Shown here: one piece after another, positions 1 through 6,628 of the stretch
Position numbering within the stretch: the stretch's first letter is position 1
Layout: each line of letters begins with the position of its first letter
Source: Asaia bogorensis
GTDB lineage: Bacteria > Pseudomonadota > Alphaproteobacteria > Acetobacterales > Acetobacteraceae
Assembly: GCA_945873675.1 (NCBI GenBank)
Contig: CAMCEP010000021.1
Span: forward strand, 1-18,359
DNA length: 18,359 bases
Direction: 5' to 3'
The notes under the pieces: generated by a model
What the model was told of the DNA's origin: nothing
The model's database searches: none
The model's input: the letters and a program-made list of their open reading frames with translations, nothing else
Program-made: the position numbers and the translations under genes

Positions 1-378
1 CCGATGGCCAAAACGCCCGGCAAGTCGCGCCTCCGCCCAGGGGCGGCCAATGGCGCGCGCCCAGGCATAAGCCACGCCACAGCCCAGGATTTGCGCCGCC
101 AAGGCCAGGGCCGTGCCCTCCACCGCGCCAAAGGCGTAGCCGGCCAGAAAGGCAAGGCCCTGGCGCGGCACGCCGGCAGCCGTCAGCGCTGCGCCTGCCA
201 GCACGAAAACCGTATCGCCCAGCAAGCCCTGGCCCAGTACATAATGGTCCACCCATTCTGTCCCCGGCGCGGCGCCCAGCGATTTCAGCAAGAACCCACC
301 GGCCATGAGGCCAACAGCCAGCACCAGTAATCGGATCAGCGCCGCCCGCCGCCGGGCGGAAGGCGTGGGGGGGGTCAT
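1..378 (-). CDS. VTT/TVP38-TMEM64 family membrane protein, C-terminus beyond the window
   Basis: This is an open frame of 126 codons that reads from position 378 to the left edge without a stop, so the protein is partial at its C-terminus. The start ATG overlaps the TGA of the glycosyltransferase gene (ATGA), which supports it. After a short basic N-terminus (SARRRAALIR) comes a hydrophobic segment at residues 13-32. A further hydrophobic region contains GVPRQGLAFLAGYAFGAVEG, around residues 74-93, resembling the Pro...AGxxFG signature of VTT-domain proteins. The family comprises inner-membrane proteins of the TVP38/DedA type, with proposed roles in lipid movement across the membrane. Coupling to a polyprenyl-phosphate-type glycosyltransferase suggests an envelope-lipid role, which is inference. 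The assignment is by eye on half a protein. Confidence 0.75.
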   Translation of the reverse strand, partial: MTPPTPSARRRAALIRLLVLAVGLMAGGFLLKSLGAAPGTEWVDHYVLGQGLLGDTVFVLAGAALTAAGVPRQGLAFLAGYAFGAVEGTALALAAQILGCGVAYAWARAIGRPWAEARLAGRFGHR

Positions 379-1127
379 GCCTCGGGCTCGATCACCGGGC
401 GCTTGCCGCGCCTTTGCAGCCAGGCAACGCCAATCAGATCAAGGATACTGACCGCGAGCCGATCCAGCGTGCCGTAATTGGATTTGCCGCGCACGCGCGG
501 GCGGTGGTTGACCGGCTCGCTGATCACCATGCCACCGGCCCGCAAGGTCAGCGCCGGCAGGAAGCGGTGCATATGATCGAAATGCGGCAGGCTGAGGAAC
601 AGCGCACGCGAAAAAACCTTCAAGCCGCAGCCAGTATCGGGTGTCGCGTCCCGCAGCATCCAGGCACGAAAGCGATTGGCGAAGCGGCTGCTGAAGCGCT
701 TCACCGCCGAATCGCGACGATTGACGCGATGCCCGGCGATCAACACCGGAACGCCCTTGGCGGCCTCAAGCTCGGCGCGCGCCAAAAGGCGGGGGATATC
801 GGCGGGGTCGTTCTGGCCATCGCCATCAAGGGTCGCGATCCAGGTGCCCCGCGCGGCCTTCACCCCCGTGATCACGGCGGCGGATTGCCCGCAGGAGTTG
901 CGGTGGCGCAGCACGCGCAAGGGTGCGCCTGCTGCCCGGGCCGCGGCCAATTCCTGGGGCGTCGTATCGGTGGACCCATCATCCACATAGACAATCTCAT
1001 GCGCCACGCCCGCCAAGGCGGCGCGGATTTCGGCGATCAGGGGCGCGATATTGGGCGCTTCATTGCGCACCGGCACCACCACGGAAATCAGTGGCGCGGC
1101 CGGGGGCAGAGCATTGTCGAAGGACAT
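375..1127 (-). CDS. GT2 family glycosyltransferase, dolichol/polyprenyl-phosphate sugar transferase-like
   Basis: The 250-residue product is a GT-A fold, family 2 glycosyltransferase. VVVPVRNEAPNI (about residues 16-27) begins the nucleotide-sugar domain, followed by VDDGSTD (48-54) and the DxD-type metal site in DGDGQNDP (101-108). The acceptor-side segments TGCGLKVFSR (165-174) and RGKSNYG (213-219) are typical of the DPM1/ArnC/GtrB-like group, which moves a sugar from an NDP-sugar to a polyprenyl phosphate. The C-terminal membrane hairpin of ArnC/GtrB is absent, so this is the short DPM1-like form and probably a peripheral membrane enzyme. The stop overlaps the start of the VTT gene, so the two are co-translated. 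Upstream it diverges from ctaA. The sugar and the final acceptor (lipid A, LPS or other) cannot be told from sequence. Confidence 0.88.
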   Translation of the reverse strand: MSFDNALPPAAPLISVVVPVRNEAPNIAPLIAEIRAALAGVAHEIVYVDDGSTDTTPQELAAARAAGAPLRVLRHRNSCGQSAAVITGVKAARGTWIATLDGDGQNDPADIPRLLARAELEAAKGVPVLIAGHRVNRRDSAVKRFSSRFANRFRAWMLRDATPDTGCGLKVFSRALFLSLPHFDHMHRFLPALTLRAGGMVISEPVNHRPRVRGKSNYGTLDRLAVSILDLIGVAWLQRRGKRPVIEPEA

Positions 1128-1197
1128 CAGAATTTCGCGGTAGCAGGGCCACCAAGTGACGGCAAGCAGGGGTGCATCGCAATGGAACTGTCCCTAT
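1128..1197. promoter_or_regulatory. Divergent intergenic region between the glycosyltransferase gene and ctaA
   Basis: These 70 bases separate two divergent start codons and must hold the promoters of both units, unless ctaA is read from further away. I could not pick convincing -35/-10 boxes. The only possible Shine-Dalgarno for ctaA is a weak GGAA at 1184-1187. Confidence 0.35.
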
Positions 1198-2301
1198 ATG
1201 CGCGCCATGCCGTTCGACACACGCTCCCTGCCCGCCGATATCGCCGCCGCCCAGGACCGCAGCGCTAACCAAGCCATTGCCTTTTGGCTGCTGGGCGTGG
1301 CCGGGATGGTCTGGTTCATGGTGGGGCTTGGGGGCGCGACGCGGCTGACGGGTTCTGGCCTTTCTATCATGGAATGGGCGCCGATTGCGGGCGCCTTGCC
1401 GCCGCTGTCGCAGGCTGAATGGCAGCGGCTTTACGATCTTTACCGCACCATTCCGCAATATCACCTACTCAATCAGGGCTTTGGGCTTGAAGGCTTCAAG
1501 GAGATTTTCTGGCTGGAATGGGGGCATCGGCTATGGGGCAGGCTGATTGGCCTGGCTTACGTTGTGGGGCTGGCTTGGTTCTGGCTGCGCGGGCGGGTGC
1601 CGGCTTCGCTCAAGCCCCGGCTTTTGCTGCTGCTGGCGCTGGGTGGGCTGCAAGGCGCGGTTGGCTGGTTCATGGTGGCATCAGGCTTTGATGCGGATAG
1701 GACAGCGGTTTCGCCCTATCGGTTGGTGATCCATCTAAGCCTTGCCTTCTTCCTGTTCGGGCTGCTGTTCTGGACCGCGCTGAGCCTTTTGCGCCCTGCC
1801 CGAAGCGGCCCGGTGGATGCCGGCGCGCTGCGCGGCTTGGTGCATGCGACCGCCGGGCTTGCGGTGCTCGCCATGCTGGCGGGCGGCTTTGTGGCCGGCA
1901 TTCGCGCGGGCTTCAGCTACAATACCTTTCCTTTGATGGATGGCCGGCTGGTGCCGGAAGGCTATTGGGATCTTTCGCCGACGCTCAAGAATTTCACCAC
2001 TAATATCGCTGCCGTGCAATTCAATCATCGGCTTTTGGCAAGCGCCGTGCTGGTGGTGGCGTTAGTGGCCGGCGTTCTGGCCTGGCGCCGACTGGCCCCG
2101 GGCTTTGCGCGCACTGCCGTGCTTTCGCTGGCAGGCGCGGTCGCGCTGCAATATGCGCTTGGCATCGCAACGCTTTTGGCCGTGGTGCCGGTCTGGCTTG
2201 GCACGCTCCATCAAAGCATCGCGGTGCTGGTGCTGGCGACAGCGCTTGCCGCGATTCACGGCTTGCGCCGCCCGCGCGCAACCGCTTCTCTGAACGCCTG
2301 A
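1198..2301 (+). CDS. ctaA: Heme A synthase (COX15/CtaA)
   Basis: Heme A synthase is an integral membrane enzyme that oxidises the C8 methyl of heme O to a formyl group. It makes heme A for aa3-type cytochrome c oxidase. The 367-residue product shows the duplicated four-helix architecture, with about eight hydrophobic segments. It has GGATRLTGSGLSIMEW (residues 45-60), EWGHRLWGR (107-115), AGIRAGFSYNTFPLMDG (233-249), QFNHR (274-278) and LHQS (337-340). The four conserved heme-ligand-type histidines are present at 110, 179, 277 and 338. The long first loop and the sequence style match the alphaproteobacterial/mitochondrial COX15 type rather than Bacillus CtaA. I chose the ATG at 1198. A GTG at 1156 gives an unlikely extension, and an ATG at 1207 is also possible. 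tldD follows after 19 bases. Confidence 0.95.
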   Translation: MRAMPFDTRSLPADIAAAQDRSANQAIAFWLLGVAGMVWFMVGLGGATRLTGSGLSIMEWAPIAGALPPLSQAEWQRLYDLYRTIPQYHLLNQGFGLEGFKEIFWLEWGHRLWGRLIGLAYVVGLAWFWLRGRVPASLKPRLLLLLALGGLQGAVGWFMVASGFDADRTAVSPYRLVIHLSLAFFLFGLLFWTALSLLRPARSGPVDAGALRGLVHATAGLAVLAMLAGGFVAGIRAGFSYNTFPLMDGRLVPEGYWDLSPTLKNFTTNIAAVQFNHRLLASAVLVVALVAGVLAWRRLAPGFARTAVLSLAGAVALQYALGIATLLAVVPVWLGTLHQSIAVLVLATALAAIHGLRRPRATASLNA

Positions 2302-2320
2302 CCTTCGAGGTAGATACCCC

Positions 2321-3748
2321 ATGAACGCGCTCGGCATTACCGATGAATTGTTTTTCACGCTGCTCGATCGCGCCGGCGCCGAACGCCAATTGCGCGACGC
2401 GACCATAGGCTGTGAGGATGGGGAGCTGTTTCTGGAATATCGCGAGAGCGAGGCAATATCCCTTGATGATGGCCGCATCCGTTCAGCGAGCTATGATGCA
2501 ACGCGCGGCTTTGGTTTGCGTGCCGTAGCCGGTGAGGCAGCCGGCTATGCCCATGCGGGTGAATTGTCGGATGCCGCGCTTTCGCGCGCTGCCGCTGCGG
2601 TGAAGGCGGTCCGCCAGGGCCATAGCGGGGCTTTGGATATCGCCCCGCGTGCCACCAATGCGCGGCTCTACACTGATGCCAATCCGCTCACGCAAATGGA
2701 TTTCGCCGCCAAGACCGCGTTGTTGCAGGAAATTGACGCCTATGCCCGTGCGCGAGACCCGCGCGTTGTGCAAGTCATGGCCTCCATCACCGGGGAATGG
2801 CAGGCGGTGCAGATCCTGCGCCCGGATGGGCAGCGCTTCGCTGATTTGCGCCCGCTCGTGCGCTTCAATGTCTCGGTCGTGGTGGCGGAAGGCGATCGGC
2901 GTGAGACCGGCAGCTTCGGCACCGGCGGGCGCTTTGCCTATGAGCGTGTGCTGGGTGGCGATGCCTGGAAGCGCGGCGTGGATGAGGCGTTGCGCCAGGC
3001 GCTGGTGAACCTTGGCAGCGTGCCCGCACCCGCGGGAGAAATGGAAGTGGTGCTCGGCCCAGGCTGGCCCGGCATTCTGCTGCATGAAGCGATCGGCCAT
3101 GGGCTGGAAGGCGATTACAATCGCAAAAAGACATCCGCCTTCGCCGGCCTGCTTGGCCAGCGCATCGCCGCCCCCGGCGTGAACGTGGTGGATGATGGCA
3201 CAATGCCCGATAGGCGCGGCAGCCTGACCGTGGATGATGAAGGCACGCCAAGCGGGCGCACCACGCTGATTGAAGACGGCATCCTGGTTGGATTCCTGCA
3301 GGATCGGCAGAATGCCCGGCTGATGGGCGTGGCCCCCACTGGCAATGGCCGCCGCCAGAGCTATGCGCATAGCCCCATGCCGCGCATGACAAACACGGTG
3401 ATGCTGGGCGGCGCCCATACGCCCGAAGAAGTGCTGGGCAGTGTGAAGCGCGGCCTTTATGCGGTGAATTTCGGCGGCGGGCAGGTGGATATCACCTCCG
3501 GCAAATTCGTCTTCAGCGCATCGGAAGCCTACTTGATTGAAAACGGCAAGATCGGCGCGCCGGTGAAGGGTGCCACGCTGATCGGCAATGGGCCGGATGC
3601 GCTGACGAAGGTCAGCATGGTTGCCAATGACATGGCACTTGACCCCGGCATTGGTACTTGCGGCAAGCAAGGCCAGGGCGTGCCGGTTGGCGTTGGCCAA
3701 CCGACACTGAAACTGACCGGGCTGACGGTGGGTGGCACCGCCGTTTAG
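2321..3748 (+). CDS. tldD: Metallopeptidase subunit TldD
   Basis: TldD forms a zinc metallopeptidase with PmbA/TldE. In Escherichia coli this complex trims the microcin B17 precursor and degrades the CcdA antitoxin, acting on unfolded peptides. The 475-residue length is normal for TldD. The metal-binding HExxxH motif is HEAIGH at residues 255-260, within a LLHEAIGHGLEGD context. The third ligand is expected at Cys447 in GTCGKQGQG, followed by the usual C-terminal GVGQPTLKLTGLTVGG. The N-terminal part carries EYRESEAISLDDGRI, typical of the family. GAGG at 2307-2310, ten bases before the ATG, serves as ribosome binding site. It lies 19 bases after ctaA and is probably cotranscribed. Its usual partner PmbA is not in the window. 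No truncation is seen. Confidence 0.95.
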   Translation: MNALGITDELFFTLLDRAGAERQLRDATIGCEDGELFLEYRESEAISLDDGRIRSASYDATRGFGLRAVAGEAAGYAHAGELSDAALSRAAAAVKAVRQGHSGALDIAPRATNARLYTDANPLTQMDFAAKTALLQEIDAYARARDPRVVQVMASITGEWQAVQILRPDGQRFADLRPLVRFNVSVVVAEGDRRETGSFGTGGRFAYERVLGGDAWKRGVDEALRQALVNLGSVPAPAGEMEVVLGPGWPGILLHEAIGHGLEGDYNRKKTSAFAGLLGQRIAAPGVNVVDDGTMPDRRGSLTVDDEGTPSGRTTLIEDGILVGFLQDRQNARLMGVAPTGNGRRQSYAHSPMPRMTNTVMLGGAHTPEEVLGSVKRGLYAVNFGGGQVDITSGKFVFSASEAYLIENGKIGAPVKGATLIGNGPDALTKVSMVANDMALDPGIGTCGKQGQGVPVGVGQPTLKLTGLTVGGTAV

Positions 3749-3751
3749 CGT

Positions 3752-3790
3752 CTGATCCGCGTAGGTCGAATGACCGAAGCGGTGAATCAG
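3752..3790. terminator. Possible bidirectional hairpin between convergent tldD and cheR
   Basis: An outer stem CTGAT+CCGC (3752-3760) pairs with GCGG (3779-3782) plus ATCAG (3786-3790), with a three-base bulge. Inside, GGTC (3764-3767) pairs with GACC (3772-3775) around a GAAT loop. The location, directly after the tldD stop and 16 bases from the cheR stop, suits a shared terminator. There is no T tract, so intrinsic termination is not assured. Confidence 0.4.
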
Positions 3791-3805
3791 CCGCCTTAAA
3801 ATGAA

Positions 3806-4633
3806 TTAGCTCGCCTTGGCGGCACTGCGCATCAATTCATAAGCGCCGCGCTCACCCGTGCTGGGCACCAGGCGCGTGGTGAGGCCGAGCACGGTTTCGG
3901 CGCCACCCAGATAAACATAGCCATCTGGCTGCAATTGATTGGCGATATTGGCCAGCACCTGCGTCTTGGTCGCTGCATCGAAATAGATCAGCACATTGCG
4001 GCAGAAGATGATGTCAAACCGTCCAAGGATGGCGGGGTTTTCCAAAAGGTTGAAGCATTGCCAACGCACCATGGCGCGCAGCCCATCGGAAATGCGCCAG
4101 CGCCCTGAATCCGGCTTGAAATACTTGACCAGCAATTGCACCGGCAGGCCGCGTTGCACTTCGAATTGCGAAAACAGCCCTTCCTGTGCGCGCGCCAGCA
4201 CATCTCGCGAGAGATCCGTGCCCAGGATTTCCACGCGCCGCCCACCCAGCATCGGCGCCAATTCATTGACGATCATCGCCACCGAATAGGCTTCCTGCCC
4301 GGTGGAACTGGCCGCCGACCAAATGCGCAAAGCCTGTCCCGCCGGGCGGGACGCAGCCAGCTTAGGCAGCACCTGGCGCAAATGCTCAAACGGCCGGCCA
4401 TCGCGGAAGAAGGAGCTCTCATTGGTGGTGAGCGCTTCCACCACCTCGGTCGCCAGCGGAAGCGAAGGCGCACTGCGCAGCCGCCCTGCCAGCGCATCCA
4501 AGGACACCAGCCTTTCGCGCTTCAGGATCGGCGCTAGGCGCGTATCCAGCATATAGGCCTTGTCCGTGTTCAGCACGATGCCAGAGCGTGCCTTCACCAG
4601 GCCAGTGAGAAACTGAAAAGATTCAGGGGTCAT
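3806..4633 (-). CDS. cheR: Chemotaxis protein methyltransferase CheR
   Basis: CheR transfers methyl groups from S-adenosylmethionine to glutamates on chemoreceptors and so sets adaptation. The 275-residue protein has the all-helical N-terminal domain (residues 1-65), then LTTNESSFFRD (68-78) and the SAM-binding loop SAASSTGQEAYSVAM (106-120). Further on come LGTD (137-140), FEVQRGLP (157-164) and FCRNVLIYF (210-218), and the C-terminus ends in the usual YLGGAETVLGL region. There is no TPR or extra C-terminal domain. The start ATG overlaps the cheB stop (ATGA). It is the last gene of the che operon, ending 57 bases from convergent tldD. No receptor gene is present in the window, so its substrates must be encoded elsewhere. 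Confidence 0.96.
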   Translation of the reverse strand: MTPESFQFLTGLVKARSGIVLNTDKAYMLDTRLAPILKRERLVSLDALAGRLRSAPSLPLATEVVEALTTNESSFFRDGRPFEHLRQVLPKLAASRPAGQALRIWSAASSTGQEAYSVAMIVNELAPMLGGRRVEILGTDLSRDVLARAQEGLFSQFEVQRGLPVQLLVKYFKPDSGRWRISDGLRAMVRWQCFNLLENPAILGRFDIIFCRNVLIYFDAATKTQVLANIANQLQPDGYVYLGGAETVLGLTTRLVPSTGERGAYELMRSAAKAS

Positions 4634-5739
4634 GTTTTGGCACCCGGCAATTTGAAGATTTCGAGAACACGTTCCGCCAGCACTTCCGGCGGTGATTGCA
4701 GGCTGGCGATGCCGGCGCGTGAAACTGCCCCCGGCATGCCCCAGACCACAGAGCTTGCTTCATCCTGCGCGAAAACCGCGCCACCCTTGGCGACAAGACC
4801 ACGGCAGCCTTCCAGTCCATCCTGCCCCATACCGGTCAGGATCACGGCCAGTACACGTCCGGAACAAACGCGCGAAGCGCTTTGCACCATGGGATCCACC
4901 GCAGGGCGGCAGTAATTCACCGGCGGCCCGGTATCGAGCCGCGCGACCAGCGTATCCCCACTGCCGGCTTCCACAATCAGATGATGATCACCGGGCGCAA
5001 GGTATATGCGCCCAGGCTGCATCACTTCCCCATGCTTGGCTTCAGCACAGGGCATGACGCCAAGCTTGTCCAAATGATCGGCCAGCATAGTGGTGAAGCC
5101 GGCCGGCATATGCTGGACAATAGCCACCGGAATAGGCAGTGGACGCAGATTCTTGAAGAAGGTCGCCAAGGCTTGCGGACCGCCGGTGGAACTACCCACC
5201 GCCAATAGGCGCGGCGGCAGCATGGCCCTGGAAGCAGGGCGCGAAATCGGCCGCGCGCTGATGGGCAAGGGCGGCGGCGGCCGCAGCCGTTGCGCCGGCG
5301 CACGCCGCATGCGCGCCCAGCCCTGCACCTTGGCGATCAATTCATCGCGAAAGATTGGGCTGGCCGCCCCGCCAAGCGACCCCGTGGGCTTTGGCACATA
5401 ATCCACTGCCCCCGCGCGCAAGGCCGCCATCGCTGCCGCCGCACCACGCTGGGTCAGGGCGCTTGCCACAATAATCGCGGTGCCTGGTGCCTGCTTCAGG
5501 ATCAGCGGAATTGCTGTCATGCCATCCATCACCGGCATTTCCAGATCAAGCAACACCACTTGCGGCTTGGTCACCGCCAAGGCGGAAAGTGCCGCCTGCC
5601 CATCACCAGCGCGATGCACAATCCTGATGCCGGGATCGGACTCCAGAATACGCGCCATAATGCCGCGCTGCACGGCGCTGTCGTCGCACAGCATTACGCG
5701 CACTGGTTCCGTGCTGGTGGTGAGGGTTTGAAAACTCAC
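4630..5739 (-). CDS. cheB: Chemotaxis protein-glutamate methylesterase/deamidase CheB
   Basis: CheB removes receptor methyl groups and deamidates receptor glutamines once its receiver domain is phosphorylated by CheA. The receiver spans about residues 13-120. It has the acidic pair Asp19-Asp20, phosphoacceptor Asp65 in LLDLEMPVMDG, Ser93 in ASA and Lys117 in PKP. A Pro/Arg-rich linker of about 50 residues (roughly 122-175) follows, then the esterase domain. Its catalytic triad is expected at Ser184 (GSSTGG), His210 (VQHMPAGF) and Asp307 (LTGMGQDG). The 369-residue length fits a full two-domain CheB. It overlaps both neighbours by ATGA: the cheY stop at its start and the cheR start at its end. 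Confidence 0.96.
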   Translation of the reverse strand: MSFQTLTTSTEPVRVMLCDDSAVQRGIMARILESDPGIRIVHRAGDGQAALSALAVTKPQVVLLDLEMPVMDGMTAIPLILKQAPGTAIIVASALTQRGAAAAMAALRAGAVDYVPKPTGSLGGAASPIFRDELIAKVQGWARMRRAPAQRLRPPPPLPISARPISRPASRAMLPPRLLAVGSSTGGPQALATFFKNLRPLPIPVAIVQHMPAGFTTMLADHLDKLGVMPCAEAKHGEVMQPGRIYLAPGDHHLIVEAGSGDTLVARLDTGPPVNYCRPAVDPMVQSASRVCSGRVLAVILTGMGQDGLEGCRGLVAKGGAVFAQDEASSVVWGMPGAVSRAGIASLQSPPEVLAERVLEIFKLPGAKT

Positions 5740-6131
5740 GCCGCATCCGAAAGCAAGCCAGCCTGCACGAATTTATCGTGTAGGATACCGGCATCAAAAG
5801 GCTTCATGATGTATTCCTGCGCACCGGCAGCGAGTGCTTCCACAATGCGGTCAATCCCCGCTTCCGTGGTGCAGAGCACGACAATTGGCTGCGAAGGCCC
5901 GTGTTCCGCGCGACATTGCTTGAGGAATTGCAGCCCGTCCATGACAGGCATATTCCAATCCAACAGCACGGCTTCCGGCATTTCACTGCGGCAGGAAACC
6001 AGCGCCTCTGCGCCGTCCTTGGCTTCACGCACGGTGAAGCCAAAGCCTTCCACAATGCGCCGAGCGGCCCGCCTGACCACCGGGCTATCGTCAACAATCA
6101 GGCAAGAGCGATTCTGCATGGTTCCATTCAT
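5736..6131 (-). CDS. cheY: CheY-type single-domain response regulator
   Basis: The 131-residue protein is a stand-alone receiver. It carries Asp14-Asp15 (LIVDDSPVVRR), phosphoacceptor Asp58 (VLLDWNMPVMDG), Thr88 in the CTTE switch segment and Lys110 (MKPFD). There is no output domain. It should take phosphate from CheA and act on the flagellar motor or another target; motor binding cannot be judged by sequence alone. I chose the ATG at 6131 because it overlaps the cheW stop in the same ATGA pattern as the rest of the operon. An in-frame ATG at 6119 would begin four residues later. No CheZ is seen, so dephosphorylation may rely on autohydrolysis or on the CheA receiver acting as a phosphate sink. 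Confidence 0.94.
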   Translation of the reverse strand: MNGTMQNRSCLIVDDSPVVRRAARRIVEGFGFTVREAKDGAEALVSCRSEMPEAVLLDWNMPVMDGLQFLKQCRAEHGPSQPIVVLCTTEAGIDRIVEALAAGAQEYIMKPFDAGILHDKFVQAGLLSDAA

Positions 6132-6616
6132 CCGATATTGAGAAGACGCTCGACATCCAGCATGACAACCAGCCGGTCTTCTTCACGATAGACGCTGAGC
6201 GAAACGTCGCGCCAAAGTGGGTCAAGCGTTGGGGGATTGGGACAGACATTGGCGAAAGGCAGCGGCAGAACCTCACCCACCTGATCCACGATCAGGCTGT
6301 ATAATTCGCCACCTTGTTCCACCACCACGCTCATGGCCTTGTCGGCATCATCGGCAGGCGGCAGGCCAAGGCGCCGGCGCAGATCAATCGCCGTCACAAT
6401 GCGCCCACGCAGATTGAGCCCACCGGCAACTTCCGCGGGCGCCAGCGGAATCGGCGTGATGGCCTGCGGGCCGAGCACATCACGGACTAGCAGCACCGGA
6501 ACGCTGCAGGTCTGGCCTGCAACAGTCAGGGTCAGGAAGACTTCGTCTTCCCGTTCGGCCAATGCCAGCGCGGCCATGGAAGCGCCGGAACGCTGGGTTT
6601 CGCTGATGCTTTGCAT
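6128..6616 (-). CDS. cheW: Chemotaxis adaptor protein CheW
   Basis: CheW links chemoreceptors to the CheA kinase. The 162-residue product has the SH3-like double-barrel pattern. FLTLTVAGQTCSVPVLLVRDVLG (split here as FLTLTVAG and VPVLLVRDVLG) leads into ITPIPLAPAEVAGGLNLRG (53-71), where the conserved NLRG is at 68-71, and then VTAIDLRRRLGL. A second half contains SLIVDQVGEVLPL. The segment PLWRDVSLSVYREEDRLVVM before the end corresponds to the last strand. I chose ATG 6616 because it sits four bases after a strong AGGAGGG. A TTG at 6637 would give seven extra residues and lies upstream of that site. The stop overlaps the cheY start. Confidence 0.95.
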   Translation of the reverse strand: MQSISETQRSGASMAALALAEREDEVFLTLTVAGQTCSVPVLLVRDVLGPQAITPIPLAPAEVAGGLNLRGRIVTAIDLRRRLGLPPADDADKAMSVVVEQGGELYSLIVDQVGEVLPLPFANVCPNPPTLDPLWRDVSLSVYREEDRLVVMLDVERLLNIG

Positions 6617-6620
6617 AATT

Positions 6621-6628
6621 CCCTCCTC
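6621..6628 (-). promoter_or_regulatory. Strong Shine-Dalgarno of cheW
   Basis: Read on the minus strand the site is GAGGAGGG, followed by AATT and the ATG at 6616. It overlaps the cheA stop codon (TGA, 6629-6627). Ribosomes ending cheA therefore finish right at the cheW binding site. This decides the cheW start. Confidence 0.8.

Noticed and set aside
1060..1464. Minus-strand frame spanning the glycosyltransferase start and ctaA
   Set aside because: It overlaps two supported genes in other frames and shows no protein-like features.
2483..3700. Minus-strand frame of 405 codons opposite tldD
   Set aside because: It mirrors the codons of tldD, which has all family motifs. The composition is unnatural and no domain is seen.
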